From: Bacillota bacterium
Lineage (GTDB): Bacteria; Bacillota; Sulfobacillia; Sulfobacillales; Sulfobacillaceae
NCBI GenBank assembly: GCA_021799435.1
Contig: JAJZAN010000017.1
Location: 1 to 45,202, forward strand
DNA: 45,202 nt
Direction of reading: 5' to 3'
In this document: piece after piece, positions 31,533 to 39,740 of the stretch
How the letters are laid out: each line of letters starts with the position of its first letter
How positions within the stretch are numbered: the stretch's first letter is position 1
Notes under the pieces: generated by a model
What the model was told of the DNA's origin: nothing
Database searches by the model: none
What the model saw: only the letters and a program-made list of their open reading frames with translations
Program-made: the position numbers and the translations under genes

Positions 31533-31898
31533 ATGCCCTTCAGTTATACGGAACGGACCCCGGAAATTCTCGGACGGGTGCGGCGTTATGAGACGGCCAC
31601 TACAGGAACCGTGACGCTGTTGGAAGTCCCGGTGGAGATTACGGCCCTCTACCATGTGGATATCGGACGAGCCCAGTCATCGCCCGGGACGAGTTGGACG
31701 GCGGGGGTCACCTATGTGGACCCCGATATCGGCACGATGACCATTTCGAACAGTGGGTCCACGGTTTGGTCGGGAGGGGCCGCCAGCCGGGATATTTTGA
31801 TTTCGTGTCAGGGCGATACGGCGATTGTGGTCACGGGGACTATGCCAACCACCCAGACGACCTATTGGATGGCGGATGTGACACGTATCCCCGACTAA
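31533..31898 (+). CDS. Small beta-sandwich-like protein, 121 aa
   Basis: Starts 1 base after the previous stop, with GGGGGTG as a ribosome site. Nearly all strand (GTVTLLEVPVEITALYHVDIG, TMTISNSGSTVWSGG, DTAIVVTGTMPTTQTTYWMADV), the pattern of a small immunoglobulin-like or carbohydrate-binding domain. Likely a virion surface protein. Unassigned. Confidence 0.55.
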   Translation: MPFSYTERTPEILGRVRRYETATTGTVTLLEVPVEITALYHVDIGRAQSSPGTSWTAGVTYVDPDIGTMTISNSGSTVWSGGAASRDILISCQGDTAIVVTGTMPTTQTTYWMADVTRIPD

Positions 31899-31918
31899 CC
31901 CCCGGGAGGCGACACATC

Positions 31919-32137
31919 ATGGCAGAGACAGAGCAAGACACGCGCTGGGGGGAGATGACCAACCGTGTGAATATGATTGACTTTCGGGTCCAGCATTTGG
32001 AAAAGGAATTTATCCATATGCATGACACGATGCGGCAAATTCAGCGGACGATGATGACCGCCAAGTCCATCGGCATCGGCCTGATTATTACGACCCTGAT
32101 TGGTCCGCTGATTGCCCACTGGTTGAGTGCGTTGTAG
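31919..32137 (+). CDS. XhlA-like membrane protein, 72 aa
   Basis: CGGGAGG precedes ATG 31919. Residues 15-48 form a charged coiled-coil helix (MIDFRVQHLEKEFIHMHDTM). Residues about 50-70 form one membrane helix (IGIGLIITTLIGPLIAHWL). This coiled coil followed by a C-terminal helix is the plan of the XhlA/hemolysin family found beside phage holins and amidases. It stands just before the LysM and lysozyme-like genes, which fits a role in lysis. Confidence 0.6.
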   Translation: MAETEQDTRWGEMTNRVNMIDFRVQHLEKEFIHMHDTMRQIQRTMMTAKSIGIGLIITTLIGPLIAHWLSAL

Positions 32138-32154
32138 GAAGGAGGGAACATGCC

Positions 32155-33243
32155 ATGGCCGGTTCGGTCTACATCTATAACGCCGGGGGGGTGGTGGGCG
32201 AAGACAGCACGCCCCAAAATGATGTGACCCAATTACGGAGCCTTTTTGAGGCGATGAACGTGCCCTCGACGATTGATATTGTGGTGGGGGAAGGCGGGAA
32301 CGTCACCCCCCAATCCGTGGTCGGCATGCTCAATTCCGGGCATGTGGTGGTGCAGTGGTGCGGATGGCCGTTCTATGGCATCCAAAGTGCGGAAGCGTTT
32401 CCCACGGGGACGAGTCAATTCTCCACGGTGATTCGGGGGGCTTGGGTCAATAGCCCGGGTGTGCAACCGCCCCCGGAATCCGCCTTTAATCTGTTCCGGT
32501 ATGGCTTGATGGGACCCTGGGACTTTAACCCGCAAGATTTCAAATTTGGTCCCTACATCAAAAATCTCTATCCATATAGCCGGGCCTTTATTACCACCTC
32601 CATCCAGAATAATGGAGCGATTCCGTTCCACAGTGCCCCGACCTCCAGCGCATTTCCCAACTTTAATTTTCCGTATGCCGGGCGACATTACTATGGCTAT
32701 TCGGGCATTCAAGCTTTCTGTTCCAATAACGGCGTCTACTTTTGGTGCGAGTCCCATGTGCCCGTGTATAATGTGGCGGAATTTGTCGGTCAGGCCTTCG
32801 GCAAGACCGTCACGTCTCCGGGTCATTCCAGTCATCCCAGCACCAGTAGCCATTACACCCCGCCATCGAACAACAGTCAGTCCTATACGGTGCAATCCGG
32901 GGATACCCTGAGTAGCATTGCGGCCAAGGTGTGTGGCAACGCGAATGACTGGCCCTATATTGCCCAGGCCAACAATTTGAGCAGTCCCTATACGATTTAT
33001 CCGGGTCACACCCTGATTGTCCGGTGTTCGGCGAGCTCCTCTACCAGTACGCCGAGTACGAGTACCTCATCGACCAGTACACCCAGCACGAGTACCTATA
33101 CGCCGCCGACCACCAGTACGCCGAGTACGAGTACCCCCAGTACCAGTACCGGGTTTATGGGCTTGACACCCACCGAGGAACGGGATGGTCTCATTGTGTT
33201 AGCGGCGGCCCTGGGGGTTTATTTGATTGCCAAAGACCTGTAA
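32155..33243 (+). CDS. LysM protein with C-terminal membrane helix, 362 aa
   Basis: GGAAGGAGGG is just upstream of ATG 32155. Residues 1-215 form an unrecognised domain with Trp/Tyr-rich loops and some cysteines (QWCGWPFYG; FCSNNGVYFWCES) that may form disulphides. One LysM follows at about 240-290 (YTVQSGDTLSSIAAKVCG). A Ser/Thr/Pro repeat linker runs to about 330, and a C-terminal hydrophobic segment ends the protein (GLIVLAAALGVYLIAK). It is likely a wall-binding lytic or attachment protein attached by its C-terminus. Confidence 0.7.
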   Translation: MAGSVYIYNAGGVVGEDSTPQNDVTQLRSLFEAMNVPSTIDIVVGEGGNVTPQSVVGMLNSGHVVVQWCGWPFYGIQSAEAFPTGTSQFSTVIRGAWVNSPGVQPPPESAFNLFRYGLMGPWDFNPQDFKFGPYIKNLYPYSRAFITTSIQNNGAIPFHSAPTSSAFPNFNFPYAGRHYYGYSGIQAFCSNNGVYFWCESHVPVYNVAEFVGQAFGKTVTSPGHSSHPSTSSHYTPPSNNSQSYTVQSGDTLSSIAAKVCGNANDWPYIAQANNLSSPYTIYPGHTLIVRCSASSSTSTPSTSTSSTSTPSTSTYTPPTTSTPSTSTPSTSTGFMGLTPTEERDGLIVLAAALGVYLIAKDL

Positions 33244-33255
33244 GGGGGGACCATC

Positions 33256-33825
33256 ATGGCCGGGTTAACCGATGCGGAAAATTGTGCCCGCGCCATAGTC
33301 CCGCTGGTCGGCGCGGAACTGGGCATCACCTTTGTGGCGATTGCCGGCTGCGAATCCTCTTTTGGCACCAATAACTACACCAATCATGGGTATACCGGCT
33401 ATGGAACATGCCACGGGGCCCGGTCATTCGGGGCCTGGCAAATTAACATGCAAGCCCATGGATCGTATCTGCAATCGGCCACAGGGAGCACGAATGCCTG
33501 TACCTGGGCCAATTGGCTCCTGAATCTGACGAATAACGCCCATGCCGCCGTCGCGGTGTACCATGCCGCGGGGGGTTTTGGCCCCTGGAGTACCTTTACT
33601 GATGGATGCTACAAGCAGAATCTGAGTGTGGCGACGCAGGCCGTGGCGAATGTGGGCAAAACCTCGCCCCCCAGTACTTCCACCCCCAGTACATCATCAC
33701 CTCTGCCCTTCCTCCCGCCCGGACCGGACTGGGTGCCCATCATCTTTATCGGCGCGGCGGGTCTGATGGTTGTGGTACTCTTAGAGAAAGCGGGTGCACA
33801 CGATTCCCGCATCCAGGAGGTGTGA
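33256..33825 (+). CDS. Lysozyme-like/transglycosylase-fold protein with membrane tail, 189 aa
   Basis: Residues 10-125 follow the lysozyme-like pattern: GCESSFGTNN with candidate catalytic Glu33, then GARSFGAWQIN at 57-67 (the AWQIN helix common in transglycosylases), ANWLLNLTNNAHAAVAVY, and the GGFGPWSTF segment typical of resuscitation or soluble-transglycosylase-like domains. Several cysteines could pair. A Ser/Thr/Pro linker and a C-terminal helix at about 158-178 (WVPIIFIGAAGLMVVVLLE) would anchor it. Predicted peptidoglycan-degrading enzyme for entry or lysis. Confidence 0.78.
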   Translation: MAGLTDAENCARAIVPLVGAELGITFVAIAGCESSFGTNNYTNHGYTGYGTCHGARSFGAWQINMQAHGSYLQSATGSTNACTWANWLLNLTNNAHAAVAVYHAAGGFGPWSTFTDGCYKQNLSVATQAVANVGKTSPPSTSTPSTSSPLPFLPPGPDWVPIIFIGAAGLMVVVLLEKAGAHDSRIQEV

Positions 33826-33826
33826 G

Positions 33827-34708
33827 ATGGCGAACTTTGTGGCGGCGGCGGTAGCCATTTTGCAGGGCATGAGGGTGACCCCCACCCAAACGAATGTGAA
33901 CCTCTTGGATGCCTGGATTCGGTGTGAAAAAGGGGATAGTGGCAACGCTTGGGAATGGAATAATCCCATGAATACCACCATGCCGGGCTACGGCGGACAG
34001 GATGTGCCCGGCAATTCTGCCGGGGTGAAAATCTATCCCTCCCAAGCCTTGGGCGTGCAAGCGACCGTGGCGACCCTGACTAATGGCTATTACGGGGATT
34101 TGGTCGATGGCTTGAAAACGAGCAATGCCCATATCTTCTTCAGCGGGACCGGCACCCAACAGATGGGGACCTGGGGGACGAATCCCAGTTGTGTCCAGGC
34201 GGTCTATCAATCCCTGCCACAACCCAGTATCCCCACGACCTCGCATCCGAGTACGTCTTCGACCAGTACGGTTGTCCGGGTGGTGCCCCTGACCAGTACC
34301 AGTATTACCGTGGTTCCGACCACCTCCTCGGTCACTTATACCACCTCACCCACCACTAGTACCCCGGCGACTTATGCCATCACGTCCACGTCTGGGGTGG
34401 GCTATCCGGTGACCAATTTCTATACCGGCAGTGGGGTGACGGTGCACCAAGAATTTACCAGTATTCCGGCCTCCGAACAACGCCTCCCCTTTAATGAACG
34501 TTTGCGTCAGGCACTGCCCACTACCGCTTATCAGGCGGAACCTATAGTCCACACTGCGGGCATTCCGTCCACGGCGACGACAGCAACCCCATCGATCCTG
34601 CCCTGGCTCCTCGGGGGCTTAGCCGCCTATGCCATCATTGAGTCGAATCCCCAATGGAAACAGAAATGGTTTGGCGGGGACGGACAGACACCGATGTTCC
34701 CCTTCTAA
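33827..34708 (+). CDS. Lysozyme-like protein with Ser/Thr stalk and membrane helix, 293 aa
   Basis: CAGGAGGTGTGAG precedes ATG 33827. Residues 1-130 match the lysozyme-like domain of phage and actinobacterial proteins: LLDAWIRCEKGD with candidate Glu34, NNPMNTT at 45-51, AGVKIYPSQALGVQATVATL, then GTWGTNPSCV. A stalk of about 120 residues, mostly Ser/Thr/Val, leads to a hydrophobic segment near 257-272 (ILPWLLGGLAAYAII) and a basic tail. It is the second wall hydrolase in succession, and both are membrane-anchored. Confidence 0.74.
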   Translation: MANFVAAAVAILQGMRVTPTQTNVNLLDAWIRCEKGDSGNAWEWNNPMNTTMPGYGGQDVPGNSAGVKIYPSQALGVQATVATLTNGYYGDLVDGLKTSNAHIFFSGTGTQQMGTWGTNPSCVQAVYQSLPQPSIPTTSHPSTSSTSTVVRVVPLTSTSITVVPTTSSVTYTTSPTTSTPATYAITSTSGVGYPVTNFYTGSGVTVHQEFTSIPASEQRLPFNERLRQALPTTAYQAEPIVHTAGIPSTATTATPSILPWLLGGLAAYAIIESNPQWKQKWFGGDGQTPMFPF

Positions 34709-34720
34709 TCCGACACGTCA

Positions 34721-34741
34721 CGTCAGGGCTTCCCTCTGACG
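34721..34741 (+). other. Inverted repeat before the glycosyltransferase operon
   Basis: CGTCAG (34721-34726) and CTGACG (34736-34741) pair, with GG and CC bases extending the stem. No U-run follows, so termination is doubtful. It lies immediately before the -10 box at 34753-34758 and could be an operator. Confidence 0.4.
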
Positions 34742-34749
34742 CTCCTCTG

Positions 34750-34758
34750 TGCTATACT
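34750..34758 (+). promoter_or_regulatory. Extended -10 promoter of the glycosyltransferase operon
   Basis: TGC-TATACT (34750-34758), with no convincing -35 at the normal spacing. GGGAGGAGG follows before ATG 34787. The 78-base gap after the lysozyme-like gene suggests a new transcription unit. Confidence 0.45.
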
Positions 34759-34786
34759 GGCCCCTGGGAGGAGGCCGAGAACCCTG

Positions 34787-35440
34787 ATGTATAATGCGGC
34801 ACTGATGGATAGTCCATCGATTGCCATCTGTATTCCGTCCACGGCGGGACGCCATCCCTCCATCTTTTGGGCGATGCAACTGAAACTCTACACGATTCCC
34901 TACAAACATAAGGTGCTCATGCGCACCGATTATGCCGTGGATCTCAACCGGGAGGGGCTAGCCGAATTGGCCCTGGCGGAAGGGGTCTCCCATATTCTGT
35001 GGTGGGATGATGATATCTGGCCGCCGATGGGAGCGGTTTCGCGCATGATGGCACACCGCGCCCCGATTGTCAGCGGCAATTATGTCGATAAAAAGGGCTG
35101 GTCGATTGCGGCGCGCTTTAATGCGGACGACATGATGGTGCAACGGGCCGAACCCCAGGGCGACGGGCATATTTTGGTGGATATGGTCGGTTTGGGCTTC
35201 TGTCTCATGGAAACCCGGATTCTGACCCAATTGCCGAAACCCTGGTTCGTCTACAAGCCCGAACAGGGCGAAGATGCCTACTTCTTCCGGCAGGTCCATG
35301 ATTTGCTCCAAATTCCTGTGGTGCTGGACTATCAAATTGCCTGTGGGCATGAAAATGTGGCTTTGCGCTATCCCCAGGGATGGCGGGCGGTGTTTGAACC
35401 CCAACCGGAGGTGACCCAAGTTGCGTATCGCTCTGATTAA
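34787..35440 (+). CDS. GT-A fold glycosyltransferase (GT2-like), 217 aa
   Basis: GGGAGGAGGCCGAG precedes ATG 34787. The N-terminal strand IAICIPSTAG, the metal-binding WWDDDIWPP (about 73-81), the acceptor-side IVSGNYVDKKGW and a late GEDAYFFRQ (about 164-172, with the likely catalytic Asp) give the usual GT-A order. No membrane helix, so it is cytoplasmic. It overlaps the next glycosyltransferase by 20 bases. Probably adds a sugar to a virion protein or wall polymer. Confidence 0.78.
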   Translation: MYNAALMDSPSIAICIPSTAGRHPSIFWAMQLKLYTIPYKHKVLMRTDYAVDLNREGLAELALAEGVSHILWWDDDIWPPMGAVSRMMAHRAPIVSGNYVDKKGWSIAARFNADDMMVQRAEPQGDGHILVDMVGLGFCLMETRILTQLPKPWFVYKPEQGEDAYFFRQVHDLLQIPVVLDYQIACGHENVALRYPQGWRAVFEPQPEVTQVAYRSD

Positions 35441-36539
35441 CGGATCGGCGGTGCCGACCCCGCCCTGGACCTATGGATCGGAGATTTTCACGGGGCAATT
35501 GGCAGGACAACTGGCCGCCCATGGGCATGACGTCCATTTGTTCGCCCCCGGGGGCAGTTTGGCCCCGGCGGGGGTGCATCTGCACTATACCCCGCAAGGT
35601 CAAGGACAGATTGTCCCCGGCCTCGACCAATATGTGGTCCAGGTCTATCGGTCGGTGCTGATGAGATGTGATGTGATTCACGATTTGAGTGGCAGTGTGT
35701 CCGTCGTTGAGACGTTAGCCGGAACGCCGCATGTGCCGCCGATGCTCTACACCCGAAACGGCATTGACTTCAACCGGCCCCGGTGGCATCGGCAGAATGC
35801 GGTGGTGTTGTCCCAAGCGGCACGGGTCTGTGCGGTGACGGGACAAAGTGCCTGGCATGGGGCGGAACCCGAATTTGCCCCGTATGACCAATCCCCCGGC
35901 ACTTTGCCCTATCCCCAGGTCGTGCCGTATGGCACCAATTCCCGATTTTATCATCCGTCTGAGAGTGGGGAAGACCGCATGACCCAGACAGCACTCTATG
36001 TAGGTCGCCCCCATCCGTCGAAGGGAATCGACCATATCTTGGCACTGGCGGCAATCCGTCCCGACTGGCGGTTTATTCTCGCCTGGCGGCCCTTATTTGC
36101 GGACCATCGGCATTGGGATGCCTACTATCATCAAGAGGTCGAACGCCGGGACTTGCACAACATCATCTTTTACCGACTGCCCGAAGTGAATCATCATGCC
36201 GTCAAGCGGGCCTTGTATCAACGGGCGACCTGTTTCCTCCAACCGACCCGCTATATCGAGGCATTTGGCTTGACGGCCATTGAAGCCATGATGTGCGGAA
36301 CCCCGGTGTTGCTGAGTGACCATGGCAGCGGACCGGAGATTGTGGAGAAAGAATTGTCCGGGTTTACCCGGAGTACCCATCCGTTTGCCGTGTCCGAATG
36401 GGCGGATGCCCTCGAAAGAATACCCCGGTTGGATTGTCCCAGTATCCGGGAACGCGCCGTGACCCGGTGGGATATGGAAGTGCCGACTCAGGCCTATCTG
36501 CGCTTGTACGAACGCTTGCGGAACGGCAAAAACTGGTAA
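35421..36539 (+). CDS. GT4-family glycosyltransferase, 372 aa
   Basis: TTG start at 35421 with GGAGGTGA upstream, inside the end of the previous gene. The GT-B pattern is clear: MRIALINGSAVPTPPWTYGSE at the start, HDLSG in the N-domain, LYVGRPHPSKGIDHIL for the C-domain entry, then EAFGLTAIEAMMCGTPVLLSDHGSGPEIV with the EX7E-type glutamates (about residues 279 and 287). It should transfer an activated sugar with retention, in the cytoplasm. Confidence 0.85.
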   Translation: MRIALINGSAVPTPPWTYGSEIFTGQLAGQLAAHGHDVHLFAPGGSLAPAGVHLHYTPQGQGQIVPGLDQYVVQVYRSVLMRCDVIHDLSGSVSVVETLAGTPHVPPMLYTRNGIDFNRPRWHRQNAVVLSQAARVCAVTGQSAWHGAEPEFAPYDQSPGTLPYPQVVPYGTNSRFYHPSESGEDRMTQTALYVGRPHPSKGIDHILALAAIRPDWRFILAWRPLFADHRHWDAYYHQEVERRDLHNIIFYRLPEVNHHAVKRALYQRATCFLQPTRYIEAFGLTAIEAMMCGTPVLLSDHGSGPEIVEKELSGFTRSTHPFAVSEWADALERIPRLDCPSIRERAVTRWDMEVPTQAYLRLYERLRNGKNW

Positions 36540-36560
36540 ACAATCTAAAAGGAGTGAACA

Positions 36561-37112
36561 ATGATGAGTAAACGCGCTGTGATCCACCAACTGCTGGATC
36601 TCTCCCCGGAACACGCCTTGGATGAAATGGTCTGCCATCTGGCCGAACTCTTAGGCGGATGTCCATCCACGGAATCTCCCACCCCCGCCGCCCCATCCTG
36701 TAGTCCCACTGTCACGATTGACGGGGAGGTGGCCCAGGATGCCTTCCACTTTAGTGTGTCGATTGCCAGTCAGGGACACGGCCAATCCGTGCCCTTCATT
36801 CTGGATACCGGAGCCTTTGAGATGCTGTTGATGAAAGATGTCGCCGATGCCTTGCATCTGCCCAATGATGGGCCGCTCCAAATCCAAGGCGTGACCGGCA
36901 ATGCCGAGGCCTATCAGAGTCATGTCGATGTCGAAGTCACCGATGCCCAGGGCCAGGTGCATACCTATCAGAACATTCCGTGTGTGGTGGACCCCTCGGC
37001 CACGGGCAATCTCTTTGGGTTCCGATTTTTCCAAGTCACGAATCAGGTGGTGGCGGTCAATCCCGACACGGGCAAGATGGGCTGGTATGCCGCATCCACA
37101 TTGCTGAGTTAA
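36561..37112 (+). CDS. Retropepsin-like aspartic protease domain protein, 183 aa
   Basis: AAAAGGAG precedes ATG 36561. Residues about 50-160 follow the retropepsin plan: a hydrophobic strand and FILDTGAFEMLL, with the D82-T83-G84-A85 catalytic loop, then IQGVTGNAEAYQSHVDVEV, IPCVVDP and a final NLFGFRFF resembling the LLG..FL segment. Such domains act as dimers, each giving one aspartate. The N-terminal 45 residues are helical with a Pro/Ser linker. It could mature virion proteins. Its place among glycosyltransferases is unusual. Confidence 0.68.
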   Translation: MMSKRAVIHQLLDLSPEHALDEMVCHLAELLGGCPSTESPTPAAPSCSPTVTIDGEVAQDAFHFSVSIASQGHGQSVPFILDTGAFEMLLMKDVADALHLPNDGPLQIQGVTGNAEAYQSHVDVEVTDAQGQVHTYQNIPCVVDPSATGNLFGFRFFQVTNQVVAVNPDTGKMGWYAASTLLS

Positions 37113-37125
37113 GGAGGGGGAAGTG

Positions 37126-37365
37126 ATGGCCGATCATGCCGCAGACCAACCCGCCAAAGGCCCCCTGCTGACGATGGACGAGGCCGCCGAATACTTGGGC
37201 ATTTCCCGACGCACCTTAGAACGCCTGATAGTGGAAGCGCAATTGCGCCGGGTCCATATCGGCCAGGCCGTGCGGATTCCGGTGTCGGAACTGGACCACT
37301 TTATTGCGACGCACCTGGAATCCGAATATGGGGAGGAGGACGCGGATGAAGATTTGCCTAATTAG
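37126..37365 (+). CDS. Excisionase-type helix-turn-helix protein, 79 aa
   Basis: AAGGAGGGGG ends 5 bases before ATG 37126; GTG 37123 is too close to that site. Residues 15-66 (LLTMDEAAEYLGISRRTLERLIVEAQLRRVHIGQAVRIPVSELDHFI) are a textbook HTH_17/excisionase-like fold, with a wing (IGQAVRIPVSEL) and an acidic tail. It overlaps the next glycosyltransferase by 20 bases. It may regulate this operon or serve as excisionase for the integrase 5 kb downstream. Confidence 0.8.
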   Translation: MADHAADQPAKGPLLTMDEAAEYLGISRRTLERLIVEAQLRRVHIGQAVRIPVSELDHFIATHLESEYGEEDADEDLPN

Positions 37366-38410
37366 TTCCAGTGTGTTGCCGACGCCGCCCCCCGCCTATG
37401 GCGGATCGGAAGTGGTCGTACACAATTTAGCTCAGGGCCTCCATGCCCTGGGCCATGGGGTCACAGTCGTAGCCCACAAGGATTCGCCCCCGCAAGCCTG
37501 GCGCGTGGAGAATATCGCGGACATCGGGGATTGGAACACCTGGTTGGAATCGGAGAAATTTGACATCATTCATGACCACGGCTGGGAATTTATCGGGTGG
37601 CAATGGGCGGCACGGCATCCGGGAGACCATCGGGCCATCCAGACCTGGCATGGGCCGGAACTCAGTCCTCGGGTCCGATGGATGCCGCCCCCGGAGAATC
37701 TGACCTTGGTCGGCATCTCATATAATCATAGTGCGCTGTTAGCTATGCAAGCCGGGGGACGCCCGGTGGAGACGGTGTATAATGGCGTGAATCTGGATGC
37801 CTATCCCCTCTATCTGGGACCCCGAGATCGTCCACCCCTGGTCTTAGCTCGGCTCGATCCGGTGAAAGGCCAATATTTGACCCTCGACTTGCCCCAGGTG
37901 GAATGGGCCGGGACCGAACATTTGGTGGGCGACCCGGATTATGTCCGCTGGCTGATTGCCCAGGCCGATGGCCGCCGGATTGTCTGGTGGGGTGATGTCG
38001 GGGGGGAAACCAAGGTCCATTTGATCCAACATGCGCAGGCCATTCTCTGGGGCACTCCCAACTATGAGGAACCCTTTGGCCTGGGACTGGTGGAATCCAT
38101 GGCCTGTGGTACCCCGGTGATTGCCCTGAATCGGGGCGGCATTGGGGAGATTGTGCCGGGTGGCGGCATTTTGACCGGGAGTCTCATCGAGTGGATGGCC
38201 ACGGTGAAACAACTGATTCGCGGGGATCTGACGTTACCTGATCCGACCACCTGCCGGGAGAATGCGGCACGGTTCACGGCAGACCACATGGTGGAGCATT
38301 ATGCCGCACTTTATGCTAAAATAACGGCAAAGAGAGGTGAGGACCATGGGCACACTGGAGACGTTTCTCCAAATCACGTCACACCCCTCGTTCACCCCGG
38401 TCTTGAATAA
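37346..38410 (+). CDS. GT4-family glycosyltransferase, 354 aa
   Basis: Start ATG 37346 with GGGGAGGAGG just upstream. GT-B features: MKICLISSSVLPTPPPAYGGSE, a Gly-rich N-terminal loop, IIHDHGWEF, TVYNGVNLDAYPL at the domain boundary, and EEPFGLGLVESMACGTPVIALNRGG with the conserved glutamates. The central segment LVLARLDPVKGQYLTLDLP replaces the usual RxxxxKG strand. The last 21 residues overlap the following gene. Likely works with the two other transferases of this operon. Confidence 0.84.
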   Translation: MKICLISSSVLPTPPPAYGGSEVVVHNLAQGLHALGHGVTVVAHKDSPPQAWRVENIADIGDWNTWLESEKFDIIHDHGWEFIGWQWAARHPGDHRAIQTWHGPELSPRVRWMPPPENLTLVGISYNHSALLAMQAGGRPVETVYNGVNLDAYPLYLGPRDRPPLVLARLDPVKGQYLTLDLPQVEWAGTEHLVGDPDYVRWLIAQADGRRIVWWGDVGGETKVHLIQHAQAILWGTPNYEEPFGLGLVESMACGTPVIALNRGGIGEIVPGGGILTGSLIEWMATVKQLIRGDLTLPDPTTCRENAARFTADHMVEHYAALYAKITAKRGEDHGHTGDVSPNHVTPLVHPGLE

Positions 38411-39383
38411 GGTCTTGGGGGTGGACCAGGGCCGTGCCCCGGACTATGACGCCTTACGCGCCGAAATGCATCAACACTATACGCAACTCCAACAGGACCT
38501 CGCCGCCGCGTTGCCGGTAGCCGGAACCACGGCGGTAGCGGTCGGGGCTTCCCAGTCTACGAATCTGGATGTCTTAGGATCCGTCCGGGATCAGATGGTG
38601 GAGGTGTCGTCCGATTATAAGGAAGCCTTGCGGTTTGCGCGGGAAGATGGCATGGCCCATCCTGAGGTGAAAGACCGGATGGACCATGCGGCCCAACGCA
38701 TTGCCGATATGGAGCGCTTTTGGCTCACCCCGGATCGGTTAGCGACACTGCCCCCCGATCAGCGGAAGGAGGTCGAAGCCCTGCTTCCCAAGTTTCGGCG
38801 GTTTCGGCAACATGCCTTGAACTTCACCGTCACGCCGGATGACCTGGCGGTGACGAGTGAGGATGCCGGGAAATTTGCGACGAGTCTCCAAACCTACGTG
38901 ACCACCGGGGCATTAGTGCTCCCGGACCTGCATAAAGGCCGTCCCAAGACTACGGAAACCCCCCGGACGGTGGACGTGCCGGAGACGGCGACCCTCACCG
39001 CCGATCCCCCACCCTATTCCCAGTATGCCCCGGAAATGTCCGTGGATGTGGGCTGTCTGCCGTGTGGACGGGCGCATATTGCCGGGAGTTTTGCCGCCTT
39101 GCAATCCGCCGCCGAGAAAGCGCAAGCGTCCGGGATGACCGATGGGGAGGTGCAACAACGACTCGCGATGGTGCAGGAAGAACTCACGGCGTTGATGAAT
39201 TATGACTGGACCCCGGAAAAGATTGCCGCCTCCCCGGCTGATGAGAAGGCTATTCTGGACCAAGTGGCCCCGGCCACGCAAAAGCTTCTGGACACGGTTA
39301 AAACGGCCCACAGCCCCGAAGCCGTCCAGGATGCCGCATCCCAGGCGGGACAGGTCTGGGCGCAAATAAAGGATGTGACGTAA
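38346..39383 (+). CDS. Helical protein with internal duplication and CxxCGRAH motif, 345 aa
   Basis: Start ATG 38346 with AGAGAGG upstream (GTG 38337 also in frame), overlapping the previous gene by 65 bases. Residues about 80-175 and 245-340 are alignable helical repeats: LRFAREDGMAHPEVKDRMDH matches LQSAAEKAQASGMTDGEVQQRL, and FWLTPDRLATLPPDQRKEVEALL matches YDWTPEKIAASPADEKAILDQV. The second copy is led by C237-L-P-C240-G-R-A-H244, a possible metal site absent from the first copy. Function unknown; predicted virion or assembly protein. Confidence 0.62.
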   Translation: MGTLETFLQITSHPSFTPVLNKVLGVDQGRAPDYDALRAEMHQHYTQLQQDLAAALPVAGTTAVAVGASQSTNLDVLGSVRDQMVEVSSDYKEALRFAREDGMAHPEVKDRMDHAAQRIADMERFWLTPDRLATLPPDQRKEVEALLPKFRRFRQHALNFTVTPDDLAVTSEDAGKFATSLQTYVTTGALVLPDLHKGRPKTTETPRTVDVPETATLTADPPPYSQYAPEMSVDVGCLPCGRAHIAGSFAALQSAAEKAQASGMTDGEVQQRLAMVQEELTALMNYDWTPEKIAASPADEKAILDQVAPATQKLLDTVKTAHSPEAVQDAASQAGQVWAQIKDVT

Positions 39384-39384
39384 C

Positions 39385-39735
39385 ATGCACGCACAATTTG
39401 GATCGTTGACCATTGACGGGGCCTGTGTGCCCGCCAGTGAGGGACCAATGGTTCTCCCTTGTGGCGCGACACTGACCAATGTCGGGAATCGGGATTTGGT
39501 GGTCGCCGCCAATGATAAGCGGGGGGAAGCGGCGGCGATCTTTGTCATTCCCCCGGGGCAATCCCAAGTCTTACACAATCCGCCCTCGGGGATGTGGGTC
39601 TTGAATGTGGTCCCGGCGCAAACGATTCAGAACTTGCGGGAGGACGGAACCCTGGTTCTGTTAGGCATTTTGGGATTGGCCATTTACGGGGGCGTCAAAG
39701 TCATCGAACACGCTACGAACACGCATAGGAGGTAA
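39385..39735 (+). CDS. Protein with C-terminal membrane helix, 116 aa
   Basis: Starts 1 base after the previous stop. Residues 1-75 form a small beta domain (FGSLTIDGACVPASEGPMVL, LVVAANDKRGEAAAIFVIPPGQ). Residues about 88-106 (TLVLLGILGLAIYGGVKVIE) form a single membrane helix, followed by a short basic tail. Another member of the one-helix membrane-anchored class frequent in this window. No family recognised. Confidence 0.6.
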   Translation: MHAQFGSLTIDGACVPASEGPMVLPCGATLTNVGNRDLVVAANDKRGEAAAIFVIPPGQSQVLHNPPSGMWVLNVVPAQTIQNLREDGTLVLLGILGLAIYGGVKVIEHATNTHRR

Positions 39736-39740
39736 CAACA

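Noticed and set aside
34721-34741. Inverted repeat taken as a terminator
   Set aside because: No U-run follows and the next promoter begins at once; listed only as an inverted repeat.
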